From positions 1,873,205 to 1,937,204 of the forward strand of contig JAMWFC010000051.1 in NCBI GenBank assembly GCA_027475525.1: a DNA stretch of 64,000 nt. The letters are read 5' to 3'. This document shows positions 22,801 through 34,862 of this stretch, piece after piece (position 1 is the stretch's first letter; every line of letters begins with the position of its first letter). The notes below the pieces were generated by a model. The model did no database searches. It was not told where the DNA came from and saw only the letters and a list, made by a program, of their open reading frames with translations. This DNA is from Macrolepiota albuminosa (Eukaryota > Basidiomycota > Agaricomycetes > Agaricales > Agaricaceae). Made by a program: the position numbers and the translations under genes.

Positions 22801-23137
22801 TTTTGCTCTGCGTCATCGAAAAGGGTGCTGCTTCCCGTCTGCCTTGTGCAGCCTGCAAAACTCGCCAGTCCGAAACATGCCAGCTGGTCCCAATCCCCCG
22901 ACGTCCCTCGCTAAAGTAAATCCAGGCCCATATGCCCATCAGCCACCTTATCGCCTGGCTACTGTCGCAGACGAGATCTCTTCATCTCAAGACGCGCCGC
23001 GGAGTACTGAGACGGACGGACAAGAGGACGATATTGACGATGATACGAGACAGAGGATAATCGAGGAGGAGATGGGGAGACGTGATGTCTCCATCATCAC
23101 CATACCGAGGCGCAAATTGTGGATAGCCAATCCTTGA
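19801..23137 (+). CDS. Kelch-repeat ectodomain fused to a multi-pass membrane domain
   Basis: The start at 19801 gives a signal peptide (MAWKSFSFLLFTTWSFFSAL). The ectodomain has Kelch blades visible as RSLIIFGGES, GFIVAGGKG, TFYLVGGFDG, HQVVLTGGC, QVYLLLGI and DTIIFGGQD, consistent with a beta-propeller. It is N-glycosylation-rich, followed by a Thr/Ser/Pro linker (about 21570-21680). The C-terminal half has four clear membrane segments, around LLILAYGSGIAGLVIAFISI, GIIFFLLLYVALPALLLL, IIQGLLLGLSIVTLINL and IIFLVWTVIFYAIIIY. A basic Ser-rich loop lies between the second and third, and an acidic tail ends at 23137. There are several short introns. Duplications at 20305 and 21614 break blade 2 and the linker. 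The function is unknown; cell-surface sensing or wall/polarity roles are possible. Confidence 0.75.
20305..20458. repeat. Perfect 77-bp tandem duplication
   Basis: 20305-20381 equals 20382-20458. It contains an intron end plus the Kelch blade sequence GFIVAGGKGSDGNRL, so this blade appears twice. Confidence 0.97.
21614..21767. repeat. Perfect 77-bp tandem duplication
   Basis: 21614-21690 equals 21691-21767, in the Ser/Pro-rich linker of the Kelch membrane protein. Confidence 0.97.
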
Positions 23138-23311
23138 TCTCGACGTGTGTAACTTTACCCATGATTTTCCATACCAGTGCATTGTTCCTCACCCATAGTA
23201 TTATAAGTCATTACGTATTCGAATTGCTTCTTGTAAACAAGACAGACAATCACGAATTCGAGCAATTAATTAATGAAAGAGAAGATGACGGTCCATAACT
23301 CCGTACTAAAA

Positions 23312-26300
23312 TCAATTAGAATTACCTTCCACTGCAACGTCGTGCCTCCAACTATCCACTCGTTTATATTTGGCCTGATCGTGCATAGGAGGTGGTGAAG
23401 GTATGGGTATAGGCGCTTGCATCATCATCGGCATCATCGTGGAACCGAAAAACGGCGTGCCCATCATTGGGGGTTGGGGAAAGTAGATATTATTTTGTAA
23501 TTGGGCCTGCATCATGAACTGCTGCTGCTGAGCGGCCATCATCTGAAGTTGTGATCGTCGCTGCTGCTCAGGATGGAACGCCAAAGGCTTGTCGTCATCA
23601 TCTTCAGCCTGGCTGTTGTGGTGCAAAGATGGAGCAAGCCTGGAAACACGAAGGCCTAATGGTTGGTTATCGTCGTCTTCGTCTCTCTTACCAAGGTTGT
23701 CAAAATCAATTTTGAGAAGGCTGGATTGATTTTTTTGGACGAGAATAGATAGAGGACGTTCATCGTCTGAATCCGGAGACAAATGATGGGGCCTCGGGTG
23801 AACATGTGAGAGAGGTACATCGTCATCATCGTCATCATCATCGCCAGCTCGACGGCGATGGTGCTTTCTGGGAAATCGAGGCCCTGTCCCCGTTGTGCGG
23901 CGAGGTCCTTCATCTTCTTCATCAGAAGACGCCGCGTACCACTCTAGATCATTATGAGCAGTATTCACGTCGATATCACTACGATCGCTGTCTGATGAAT
24001 CGTCAGCAAGGTGAGGTGGAGGATGCCTAATGGTTTTAGGGATGTCTGGTAGGACCGGAGGTTCAATGGACACTTTTGGTTTGGAAGGGGTATTTGGTGA
24101 AGGACTTCCAAGTTCCGGCGCGATACATGACTTGGATCGAACTTTTCGTTTGGATTTTTTCTTTTTGCTTTTTTTATTCCCTTCTGCAGCTTCCTCTTCT
24201 TCTTGCTTCTCCTGGGCTTCGATCTCCTTCAACTTGATCATCTCTCTTTCCCATAGCGTGTCGACACCAAACACCGACCGCCCCTGTGGCAATCGAGAAG
24301 CCGTGGCATTGGTGCCCTTGTTGTCATCGTCAAAGTTGAGCAGGGGCTTAATATTAACGGAATTGCGACGCCCCAATGTTTGCTGGGAATCCGGGGGTCC
24401 AACTGTATTCAAGTGCTGAGAGGCAGGTCGCGACTGTAGGGTAGCCGGGTCAATCAATGTACTGCTACGTTGATTCGTTGCTCTGGCCATCATCGAAGGT
24501 CTCTCGTCGCCAGTGAAAACTCTGAAATGATTCCTGGCCTAGTACCATATTTCACACCATTTGAAAGCTTTTAACATACTCACCGTTGCTTGTTTCGCAT
24601 CTGTGCCTTGCGATTTTCGAGGTCATCTATCAAACTTTTGCCAAATAATTTGCCCGCAGGACGATTAGTTCTAAATGGTTCATCTGCTTCTGGTACCGCA
24701 ACAACCGGTACATCATCAGGTTCTGTCTCGAACTGAGCTTGCTCGCCATCTATCGTGGCCCGCGGCAGGTCCTTGTCCACGTAGGAGTCCAGTTGACCGT
24801 CGATTCTCAAAGTATTACGGAAGGTCATTTGGGATAAAGATAACGACGACAATGGGTTTGGCGTAAAAGAATTTGATGCGACATGCGGAGCTTCTAATAC
24901 CGAAAATGCAGCAGAGGCTCGACGAGAGGAACGAGCACCAGGAGGTAAGGGAGGACCGTCAGTGGAAAGCTCAAAACCTTCTCTGACCTTCTCATTCATT
25001 GAGACTGAAGCAACTGCGGTAGGTTGTAGCGGACTGGGCATCACCAGGACTTTGGGTCGAAGTAGATCTAATGTTGTTGAATATCGGCGATCCTTACCGT
25101 CTGGAGCTGTTGTATGGACACTAGTTCCATCATGATCCAATATCATCCGGGATGTCATGGATGCGTTAGACATTGTTCGCGCATGAGCTGCAGCCTTGGG
25201 ATCAAAACGAGAAGCACGAGACGGAGGACGAATAGCGAAAGGGTTATCCTCCGCATATTGTACTGTGGCCATGGTGTCATTTGACATGGTACGATGCCTA
25301 CTGTCCGCATCTTCTGCGACATCCCTAAGAATGTGTCGAGAATCTGCACTAGTCGTAGAGCGCGTTCTTTCGTGCAGAGAGTTACATCTTCTGCGACATC
25401 CCTAAGAATGTGTCGAGAATCTGCACTAGTCGTAGAGCGCGTTCTTTCGTGCAGAGAGTTAGTCTTAATGGAGACCCCAAAGAGGACGAGCGAAAGCCAC
25501 CATCCTCGTTCAAGTCCAGAGATCCAGAGCGAACTGACGTCGTCGGGAAGGGAACAGTCTGTGGCTGAGAAGAAGCCGATGCAACTTGTGCTGGAGTTGC
25601 AAATAAAGAATAAGATGACGCACGACGTCGTTGCATTATATTCGGTGGCTCCATTCCAGCAACATCCAATGGGGAAGCAAATGAGCGACGTCTGCCGTCA
25701 TCCATCTTATTGGACGACAGCCTCTCTCCTTCGGCGGAAAAATACTCTAAATTTCCCCCCACGCTCATCGACCTCGATGCTCCCAACGCGCGTCTGGGGC
25801 CTGTGACATTACTATCACGACTGGTTAAAGGCTGATGTGTCGGGACTGACGACACAGGATGAGGAGGATCCATTGACTTTGCCTTGCCCTTGCCTTTTGA
25901 CGCCTTGTCCTTCGGAATGAATGCGTCGAGTCCCCAGGACGACAAATCTACCTCGAGGTCTTCTTCCTGATTATCTTCTTCCTCTAGATGATCGTCCCGA
26001 CCGAAAGGGTTGTGAAGCGTACTTATTGAGACCCTTGACTGATGACCTAGCGCGGAATTGGACCTCGGAGATTTTGCAGTGGGGACCACGTCGCTGGCAA
26101 GGGGTACTCCAAGATAATCGGTCTTCCGAGCTCGATTAGTAGCATACTGACGAAATGGCAAAAAAATGGCGCTCTCCTGTGCAGAGCGGCCTGGTGCATC
26201 AGGATCTTCAAGGTCGTTGTCATACTCTACAAAAAGCTTCGTCTCACGACAACGAGAAACCACGAAGCGACCTACCTAGTAGCGCAGCAGCTAACTGTAA

Positions 26301-26318
26301 CCTGGAGAAAGCTGACAT
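23312..26318 (-). CDS. Large, mostly disordered protein of unknown function
   Basis: The start at 26318 (MSAFSRLQLAAALL) joins, after a 50-bp intron, to EYDNDLEDPDAPGRSAQESA. The protein continues through Ser/Pro-rich segments, DLSSWGLDAFIPKDKA, ATVQYAEDNPFAIRPPSRAS, KSLIDDLENRKAQMRNKQR, a Lys-rich coiled segment (about 24130-24230), Asp tracts near 23830, and a Gln/Met/Pro-rich C-terminus to TGA at 23312-23314. No enzyme domain is visible. It looks like a scaffold or regulator found only in related fungi. Duplications at 25308 and 26252 disturb it. In addition, one base seems to be missing in a run of four G (plus-strand C at about 25475-25478), because the frame changes there without a possible intron. 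Confidence 0.7.
25308..25461. repeat. Perfect 77-bp tandem duplication
   Basis: 25308-25384 equals 25385-25461, in an exon of the disordered protein (minus-strand reading RTRSTTSADSRHILRDVAED). Confidence 0.97.
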
Positions 26319-26405
26319 GGTAGGTGGGACGAGAAACCACGAAGCGACCTACCTAGTAGCGCAGCAGCTAACTGTAACCTGGAGAAAGCTGACATGGTAG
26401 GTGGG
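26252..26405. repeat. Perfect 77-bp tandem duplication over exon 1
   Basis: 26252-26328 equals 26329-26405. The unit contains the start codon, all of exon 1 and the start of intron 1 of the disordered-protein gene, giving two apparent starts (26318 and 26395). Confidence 0.97.
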
Positions 26406-26528
26406 GATTTGTCGATTCCAATGACTACCAAGCTACTGTATACGTACGTTACTCGAGCACGTGGATGTGTGACACAATTGCATAATCCGAGAGTATTCAA
26501 TGTTTACTATAAGGCTCATACACGAGCT

Positions 26529-29500
26529 TCACAGCTCATCATGCTTCACAGCAGGATACTCGTCGTCGTCAATCTCCTCCATCTCGATAGAAACCTGCAA
26601 AGCCCTGTCAATATCAACCCTTTTTCTCTGGAAATTGTTCACTTACATGCTTCTTCATCTCCTCAGATAGTATGACCTTGGCTTTCCCGTCATCCTCCTC
26701 GTCGAGCGGAGGCAAGATAGGCATCTGTTCTTCTTCCGAGGGCAATTCGGGGTCAACTGGAGGAGCAGGTCTGACTGTTTCATCAGTGGGGGCCATTTCT
26801 GCCACACCAAGCGATCGCCTCAGAACTCTGTCAACACGAGTGAAGAAGCTGCAAGATGTTTGAGATTTAAAGAGAACAGAACAGAAGCAGCATACCGGTT
26901 ACTGTCAGGCACTTCAAAACCAGATCGCACGAGTGCCCCATCAATCAAGATAGAAGCAACCTCACGAAGCTCCTCCTCAGACTCTTCGTCTTTTTCATCC
27001 TCGTCTGTGAGCAGATCTTTTACACGCCGAAGTAAACCCTCAATGAGGGGTGAACGAGGGTTGATCTCCAAAACTTTTGCCTTCATGGCAAATTCATGGA
27101 GGATGCCCCCTCTGTTCCCCTTGGCGTTCGACGCGGCTACAGTAAACGATGAAATCAAGTCGACTTTCTCACACAAGAATCACACAAACCCATCATTTTT
27201 TGGACGTTGGCAGTGTATCCGCCTGTTTCTGCAACGATTGCACATGGACTCTTCACAAGCCGGTTCGAGATAACAACTGGAAACAAAAATGAATTTGATC
27301 ACTCCCGAATCGGGACTAGGACGTACCATCACGAACGAGGTCCTTCGCTTCCGCCTTTAACCAATCGAGGAGTGGCTTGAACCTTTCCACTAAATGCTTT
27401 TGTTCTTCTTTTTCCTCATCTGCGGCCTCGTCTAGATATGCCCTGTCAATCACATTCCGGATACAAATATTAAAATTACTAACTCTCATCTCCGAACTTC
27501 AAGCCGGCCTTTGCAACGTCTTGGAATGGGACGTTCCTGTTGATCATTAGTTACAAAGTCGGCAAAGGAATATCAGTAACTTACTTCCACTGGCGAAGAT
27601 TCCCAAACAGGATCTCGTCAAGAGGTTCAGTTAGAAGAAGGACGGAATATCAGTAACTTACTTCCACTGGCGAAGATTCCCAAACAGGATCTCGTCAAGA
27701 GGTTCAGTTAGAAGAAGGACTCATATCCTCGAGCATAAAGTTTCTCCACGAAAACACTCTGGGCAAGGTCTCTGGTTTTTTTCCCATTTCTGCAAGATAG
27801 AAAATCTAGAATATCACGGAAATGAGACATGAACAGCAAAAAGCCTGGTGGGATTCTCACCTGTTTCTGCCCTTTCTTCTTGTTTTCGAGATACTGTGTG
27901 AAAGCACTTTGGTTCATTGCATTTAGGTAAATTCATCATAAATACACACCTGGTCCAAGGTCGTCTCATTCCTGTGGGTGGTTGTGAAGCGGGTAAGGGC
28001 AGCCAACTTGTCACGATTCTTCAGGTCTTCAACTGCTCCGAGCTTGAATATGGAGCCGTAGACACCTTCAATCTCCCTAAACTTCTCCGGATCCTCCTCA
28101 AAAATTTTGGTGAAAAGTTGGATCAAGCGTTTGATGATAATTCCCTTGAGTTGCCGGAGGAAATAATTAGATTGAAGCGTTTCTCGTGAAACGTTCAATG
28201 GAAGGTCATCGGCTGGTTGAACTGTTGGGATTGACTTCAAAGAAAGATATTGAAACGTACCATCAATGACTACCTTCACCCAACTGGCCCATTTGGGCAG
28301 GCCATGATCACCGAGGTCAGAAGTGATAAACGTACGTTTGACCATCAACTTAACATCCTTCGATTTTGAAGCTAAGGGTTGTTGCCAATATTCTTCTGGG
28401 CTTTAGAAAGTGCATGAGAATTCGGTCAAGTAAAACACTGAAGCAGAACTAACATCTTTCCTGGAAGGTAGACAATAGCTTTAAAGGAAACGCCAGAGCC
28501 TGAATCACCCGAGAAATGCTGCCAAGCCAAAGGACTGGTAAAATCTTTGAAGAAGGTGGTAAAAAACATGGTATATTCCGCTGTTATGCGCGACATCAAT
28601 GAAAGGAGACATCATATGGGCGAAAACAGAAGACTTGCAATCAGACACGTTCTTAGGGTCACTTGAGATACGGGGTTAAGCACAAAATCATTCAACAATA
28701 CTAGAGTACATACCGAGCCCAAATTGGCGGTTGGACATTTAATTGAGTCCATTCTTCTACGACCACTGACTTCATCTTAGCTGGTTTTGCCTCCTTGGTC
28801 TCACTTTCTTCAGTGATTTCCTCAACGATTGCTTCATCCTCATCGAAGGGGGTTTCTTTCGTGTCAGTCGTAGTGGGAGTTGTTTCAGAATGGTCTTCTT
28901 TTTCGACAGCTTCCTCATCTGGTACCTCTTCAGTCCTAGTCGTGAAGAGGTATATAGGGAAGGTAGAAGAAAAAGATGAATGCTTATTTCTAAACAATGC
29001 TCAGGAAGCCGACCTCTAAATAAAGATTTATAGACGTACACAAGCTCTATGATTTTCTCTTCCTCAAGATATTCAACGGCATCGGGCTTCAAATAGAGTG
29101 TAACTTCTGTTCCACGACCGAGAGTATTTCCACGAGGATCGGGGAATATCTCAAAAGAAGCGTCATCTGCAGATGAGCTAAAGACATATTGCACAGGTTC
29201 AGGGACGTTCTCAGACTTGGGAGGAATAGAGGCAACGGTAACGCGGTCAGCAACAAGAAAACTACTGTAGAACCCTAGACCAAATGCGCCAATAAGGTTG
29301 CCACTAGCTGTTCCATCCGAAGCTTGACCTTCGGCTTTCGCGAGAAATTCAGATGTTCCAGACTTCGCTAATGTCCCCTGTGCAATTCTATAAGAACATG
29401 TGGAAGGCAACACGTAAAAAGAATAACCAAGTTGGTCCTCAATTCCTCCGGAGACATACCAATACCAGTGTCTGTACGGACTGTAGATAACTGACATTCC

Positions 29501-30004
29501 TGAACAATATCAACCTTACCACTGATGATAATATGCCCTCCTTTTCCATCGTTGTTTTTCACGGCCTTTATGGTGATGTTGAGAGGATCACCATTCCACG
29601 TCCCCTCATCGGTCAGTGCAGTTAGTCGGAGCTTTTCCACAGCATCATTGGCGTTTGATACCAATTCTCGAAGGAATATGTCGCTAAAAGCAAAGCCGTA
29701 AACGATAGTTTCGTAACGTTAAAGTCATCTTACTTGTGTGAGTAGAGACTAGGCTGGCGGTAAGCAATATTTTCTTTCGACGATATGTAAGCCGACTTGC
29801 CTGTCAATCACGATCTTGCGGAGGCGCGCAACATCACTCTGAAGGACGGACCATACTCAGCTGGACGACTTCAAGTCCATCTAGCTTTTCACCGACCTGA
29901 TAGTCATGCTTTTCTTTGGGTACATTGGCAAAATCTGCATCGTCTGCAGCACGAGACGTAAGCAAAGTTAGTGACAGATAAAGGAGTGCACGAGATAGCC
30001 GCAT
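26529..30004 (-). CDS. ER Hsp90 chaperone (endoplasmin/GRP94 type)
   Basis: ATP-dependent chaperone of the ER lumen. ATG at 30004 starts a signal peptide (MRLSRALLYLSLTLLTSRA), and the last exon ends in KHDEL, a classical ER-retention signal, at stop 26529-26531. Hsp90 landmarks are present in order: YQSDVARLRKIVID, DIFLRELVSNANDAVEKLRL, DTGIGMSPEELRTNLG, GLGFYSSFLVADRV, GRGTEVTLYLKPDAVEYLEE, the middle-domain segment with LPLNVSRETLQSNYFLRQLK, and the C-terminal dimerisation part. At least ten short introns interrupt it. The one following KIVID uses a GC donor (exon end 29801, AG|GCAAGT). The 77-bp duplication at 27567 lies across an intron/exon border. Budding and fission yeast lack this chaperone, so its retention here is notable. 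Confidence 0.9.
27567..27720. repeat. Perfect 77-bp tandem duplication
   Basis: 27567-27643 equals 27644-27720, in the ER Hsp90 gene at a splice border in the C-terminal half. Confidence 0.97.
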
Positions 30005-30768
30005 CTCTGAGGTATTGCAAGAAGCAAACCGAACGCAAACTCGTCTTAGTTATGCTTCTTAAATGCCAAAGTAACTGACGTGTCAACTTCGTGTCAGTTT
30101 ACATCCCGTGATCTGACGACGCGATCATGTGCATAGGAACAATATTCTCCTTGCAGACAAACAGCACCAAACATCCATTAAGTTCCACGTCGCGCTGACG
30201 TCTACAAGTTGTGTATTCTTCGAGCCGTAAAGTATAGTGTGTGTCTTTAATCTATGCACTGCATACATGACTATCTCAATTTGTAATAGTGGGGCCAACC
30301 TAGTCATCAAGCGGGCAGCAGTATGATCTCACACCAAACTCTCTATTCATTGGCCAACACCCTTGGTGTACTGGCAATGATAACTGCAGTCGGATACCAC
30401 GTTGTTGCTGTGAACGAGAAGTATATCACCAGTGGAGATGCCAACAAGACAAAACAGCATTGAGCTAAGTAGTGCGTCCCCTTCAATGCCTATCCCTTTC
30501 TTGTCTCTTGGATCCACTAATACTCTACAGGCTTGTGGTATAGGGCGTTGGGATTCCCTGTAATACGTCAACTCTGATTATATTGGACTTTTATTGGAAC
30601 CTGATATGTCGTCTTCCGGCGTGTTGTTCCATCACTGCTCTCGCCAAAGGCTGGGAAAGCGTGAGGACTCAAAATCATAGTGCTAAATCATACCATCGAC
30701 GTGATGGATTACACAGTCGAGCTACATTGAAGCAGGGAAATACCTCGCTCCGCTCAAGCAACTGTCCT

Positions 30769-31541
30769 TCAACTGATACTACGAGTAACTGCGACACATG
30801 CTTCGATACATGCTGAGAACATCTCCCCAACCTTTTCCTCGATACAAATCTGTTTTTGAAATAAACGCCAAGCGCCGTCGAATCTCAAGGAAGGGTATAA
30901 GGTCCAGAGCGAGTTGTAGAGGAAATCCTCTTTTTCAAGCTTCGCGAACTTTTGCTCGAGGAAGACGTTTGATAATCATTTTTTTTCAGTGTCGAAGAGT
31001 TGACAGAGTCTTGTGAGTGGCGTCCAGTCGTGCATCAAGAGACATTGGAAGTGAACCTGTAGTGAGAGTATACTGTCAAACATGCGCTTATGTGCCGCTT
31101 CTCATTTCAGAAGAGGTAGTTGAGCGTCTTCTCACGAGTTGGACGTTCGTATTTGTTGTGCATATCTTTGCCCCGAGAGTCACTCACTTGTGTCAATAGT
31201 TTACTTTCCTGTGTATGAGTTCTAGAGAGAGCCTCCTGGAGTGTTTTGAGTGTAATCTGATTCCGAGCGAGTGGATAATCAGTAGTAAGCTTTGCTTTTG
31301 CAGTGTAATGTTCTCCTCTAGAAGTACTCAGAGCCTGCATTAGTTTATAGTTACTAGTCCTCAAAAGCTCAGTAGTATCGTTCACAGCCTTTGTGGTTAC
31401 TGAATGTTTCTGTGGAGGCTTCAAATTCCGTTTGAATCTCCCCAGCTCCCTTTTGCGTGCCTTCTGTGCAACAATCTTTTGCTCACGTGGAATGGTGGAG
31501 AGAGCAGGATAATTATCCAGAAAGTGGTACAAACGCATCAA
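30769..31541 (-). CDS. Uncharacterised basic, coiled-coil-like protein
   Basis: The first exon (31541 to about 31192) encodes a Lys/Arg-rich, helix-prone sequence: LSTIPREQKIVAQKARKREL, TTELLRTSNYKLMQALSTSR and NQITLKTLQEALSRTHTQES, ending at a good donor (CAA|GTGAGT). A second open block on the same strand reads KEDFLYNSLWTLYPSLRFDG and RLFQKQICIEEKVGEMFSAC to TGA at 30769-30771. I could not define all introns between the blocks. The family is not recognised; a degenerate transposase tail is possible but no DDE or HTH motif is visible. Confidence 0.4.
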
Positions 31542-31833
31542 TAAATTATTTCTGCGATCAATTAAGATGATAAGGTTGCGTCAAAGACAGCGTTATCCCT
31601 CCACATCCACGAAAGGGATCTTCCTATCACTTAAACAGTGCAAGGTCTAGGCATACATCCTTCTTTGACAACTTGTCTGCCTTAACGTGACAGATGTCGA
31701 CACACACAAAGAGGAAGAGGAGGAGATGGATGAGAGGAGTGATATGTATACAAATTCAGAACAATATTTCAACGTGGTGAGTTCGTCTGATAAATTCGAC
31801 TAAATTCCGCTCTTTGGGTTTGTTTCAGGTGTG

Positions 31834-34456
31834 CTAAGCTTGAGGCAAATGTACAGAGGGTTTGGGAGCCGTCATATTGGACAAGTAATCCTGTCGAGCA
31901 TTGTGGACCCAAAACAACGCAGATTGATAACATAACTCACTCTGATCCAGCTTTCTCGCTGGTCTGGCACATGATCAAACATGTTGTATCGCTTGTCATT
32001 CTGCTAGATGGTTAGATCAACGTGTCGTGATCCAACATTGAACGCGCACCTTCAAGACTTTTTCGACTTCTTCAACATCGACGTTTTTTGCGAGAGCTTT
32101 CATATCAACCTTACCACCATCACCTTCTCCATCCTCTGCATCAGCATCATCCATCTTGACACCTCCATCAACGCCTTCGCCACCAATCTTCCTAAGCCGG
32201 CCCCAGAACTCTACGAACGAATTCTCGCCCAGCATTTCATCGAATGCTTTCCTTGATTCCGAATAGCGTTCGCGTTGCCATTTGTCAAAGTTTTGTTGCA
32301 TAGCTCGAGTGTCGTATCCAAGTTTAACGACGGGAGGTGCAGATAACAACGACGACAACGGCAATTCATCAAAACGTGTAGCCAACGTTGGTGCATGTGC
32401 CTCAAAAAGAACATGCAAATTTTTGATATGCTTTGAGCGAAGAAAATCCACATGGCTGTGAAAGAGGTGCAGTTGTTGATTAGGCGGAAGTGGCGAATTT
32501 CGAAAACGGGAGTCAATCTTGAGTTGTGGCAAAGCTGCGTCCCAAGTCATCTGTGGTAACAAAACTATAGAAAGTATAATTCCGAGACAAAAATATGATG
32601 GTACCTGAGGATCTCTGATCGCGTCTACCAACATCGTCCTAATAAACCGTTGAATTCGTGAGTGCTGTAGTCCAGCAGAAGACCGTCAACGCACTTGTAT
32701 ACTCGTTCCCCTTCCTCTCTGCTCACATCGTTCCTTGATCTGTCAATATCAGCCTCGAGGCGTTCCCGTTCGAGTCTGACTTTCTGCTCTCTCTCTTTAA
32801 CAGCTCTCTCCTTTTTCTCCTCACGTAAACTCTGTTTTTCATTCATTTCGGGCGAGTCCTGCTTGGCGTCATCATTTGAGGGAATAAGACATAAATCAGT
32901 CTGTCCATCTTCTTCGCCACGATTACTTTTCATGTAGGTAGTAAAGAGTTCTTCACGAAGAGAAGATGAGCCCACAGCGTCATAACGAGGATCATCATAC
33001 AGTTTGCGTTTGATCTGAATATGCCAAAAGTTAGCGAATATTGAAGAGCATTTTCATCTCACATCCTTCCATGTTGAGCCCTCGTCGATGTTGCCCTTTT
33101 CCCGCAGCAACGAGAAAAAGTCCAGCTCGGCCTTTTGGGCCTTCAAGCGCTTTTCTATTCACGATCCGACGCGTCAAGGGCTCGTGAACGACGATTGAAT
33201 GGAAAACTCACTTTCACCAAGCTCCTTGAGATAGTCTCTGAACCTCTTTTCTCTTTCTCTATCGTCTCTTCCCCAACCATAAAATGCTCTATCCTTTTTC
33301 CATGTTCGGCGGAAATCAGTCCAGCTTGCTCGGGTACTCTGAACTTGCTTAAGGAGTAGTTCTTCAAACTCTTCCCTTGGGTTCGTCTCCTTTTCCTTCT
33401 TTACCACGGACTGTCGCAGCTCGCGCGCACGTTCTCGACAATACTCATCGAAAGCTTCCCGCCGAGCCGATACCGATTGTAGAAGAACATATCTGGGGTC
33501 AGAAACAAACTTGGGCAATGAGGTATCCCATGGGTACAGTGGATTGATGTCCTTTTCTTTCAGAAGACTCTACAGGACAATGATTAGCCACCATGAGAGG
33601 TATCCCATGGGTACAGTGGATTGATGTCCTTTTCTTTCAGAAGACTCTACAGGACAATGATTAGCCACCATGAGAGGGAAAAATTGCATTACCCATGCTT
33701 GCCTTGAACAAAGCTTTTGCTTCTTCGACGGACAGGTCCACGCGATCAGGTATGTTCAGTTGAACTTGGCTTTGCGCTTCCGCATCTTTCGCCAGTCGCT
33801 CTTTTTCTTGCTCCTGTCTGATCTTCTCCTGTTCAGCCTCGGCTGCCAACTGTGCTGCCGCTTCACGTTGCCAATCTTCTTCTTCGCTCTCATTGCCTTC
33901 GTCTTCATCGTCCTCCTCTGCTTCTTCTATTTTAGCCTTTTTTGCGACAGCTTCACCGAGTGGGATGCTTTCTTCAGCTTTCCTCTTGACTATGGATTGA
34001 ACTTCTTCCTTAACTCTGTGGATCTCCGCCGTTTGATCAAGTTCCTCCTGATCTCCGCTGGTATGTGATTGTTCCTTCTTTTGTAAAGCCTCAACAGCGC
34101 CCTTGATCTCTTCCGGAACAACCCATACACTCTCTTTCCTCACTTTGTGGGCATAGAATACGTTCCCTTCAGTTGTTCGCACACGAAGCCACTCTGTGCC
34201 TGGTATCGGTGTTTTAACCAAAGGCTTCTCCTTCTTCTTGGGAAGTTCTGGTTGCATTGTGGGCAAGATTGGAAAGGCAGGTATCGGCCGAACATACGTG
34301 GATTCTTTCGTTTGAGAGTTGTAGTAATAGAACTGACCGCCTGGTCCTAAAATGGTCTCAGAGAGGGAAAATGAAGTCAAAATAAAAAGTACCAAGGTGC
34401 TCAGTCCAGCCAAGCGGGAGCGAAGGAGGTTGCAAGACAAATGGCGGTACAGACAT
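31834..34456 (-). CDS. WW/FF-domain protein, TCERG1 (CA150)/Dre4-Urn1 type
   Basis: Nuclear protein that links RNA polymerase II and splicing factors. ATG at 34456 is followed by WW domain 1 (GWTEHLGPGGQFYYYNSQTK) and WW domain 2 (TEWLRVRTTEGNVFYAHKVR then ESVWVVPEEI). In WW1 the second conserved Trp is Tyr. An acidic and K/E-rich linker leads to FF domains: ALFKSLLKEKDINPLYPWDT then FVSDPRYVLLQSV; SWTDFRRTWKKDRAFYGWG; DPRYDAVGSSSLREELFTTY; MTWDAALPQLKIDSRFRNSP; and a last NDKRYNMFDHVPDQRESWIR. The stop TAG is at 31834-31836. The spacing fits TCERG1 rather than Prp40. The intron before SLLKEKD begins with GC (exon end 33703, AAG|GCAAGC). The duplication at 33520 spans that intron and the first FF exon. 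Confidence 0.82.
33520..33673. repeat. Perfect 77-bp tandem duplication
   Basis: 33520-33596 equals 33597-33673. It holds part of the GC-AG intron and the start of the FF exon (SLLKEKDINPLYPWD) of the TCERG1-like gene. Confidence 0.97.
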
Positions 34457-34862
34457 CTCAGGAGGGTTTGAAGCTTCAGGAACCACCAATAAAAGCCGTT
34501 CTTCGATTTTAAGCTCCGTGGCACATTGATGCCACGATCGTCGGCGATGATGGGTTTCAATATATCCAACTCATCCTCTCCAAGAGCTCACGCGTATGCT
34601 TTTTTATGTAATATCATACGTCTAATAGTTTGAGTCCATCTGTTTTATTATAGGCGATATTGGCTGTTCTTCTGCCGAATGTATCACATCGCTTTCATCG
34701 GCATATGCAATATTGTACCAACATCGCATGGTTGAGTGTCAGCTGGTGAAAGTGTCCAAAAAATAACACATCTAGCTCCATCCACTGTGGAGCAATATAC
34801 TACTTAAGATACCTTCGTATTTGCAGTCTCTTCTCACCTCGATTTACCCCGATTGCGCTAGG

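Noticed and set aside
23800..23850. CAT/CGT trinucleotide tract as a microsatellite of interest
   Set aside because: It simply encodes the Asp-rich tract of the minus-strand disordered protein.
24030..24419. Plus-strand frame of 129 codons
   Set aside because: Shadow of the Ser/Lys-rich coding strand of the disordered protein on the minus strand.
2591..33673. 77-bp direct repeats as a CRISPR-like array, minisatellite or novel duplication system
   Set aside because: The repeats share length but not sequence, occur as single adjacent pairs without spacers, and ignore gene structure. An assembly overlap of one k-mer explains all of them.
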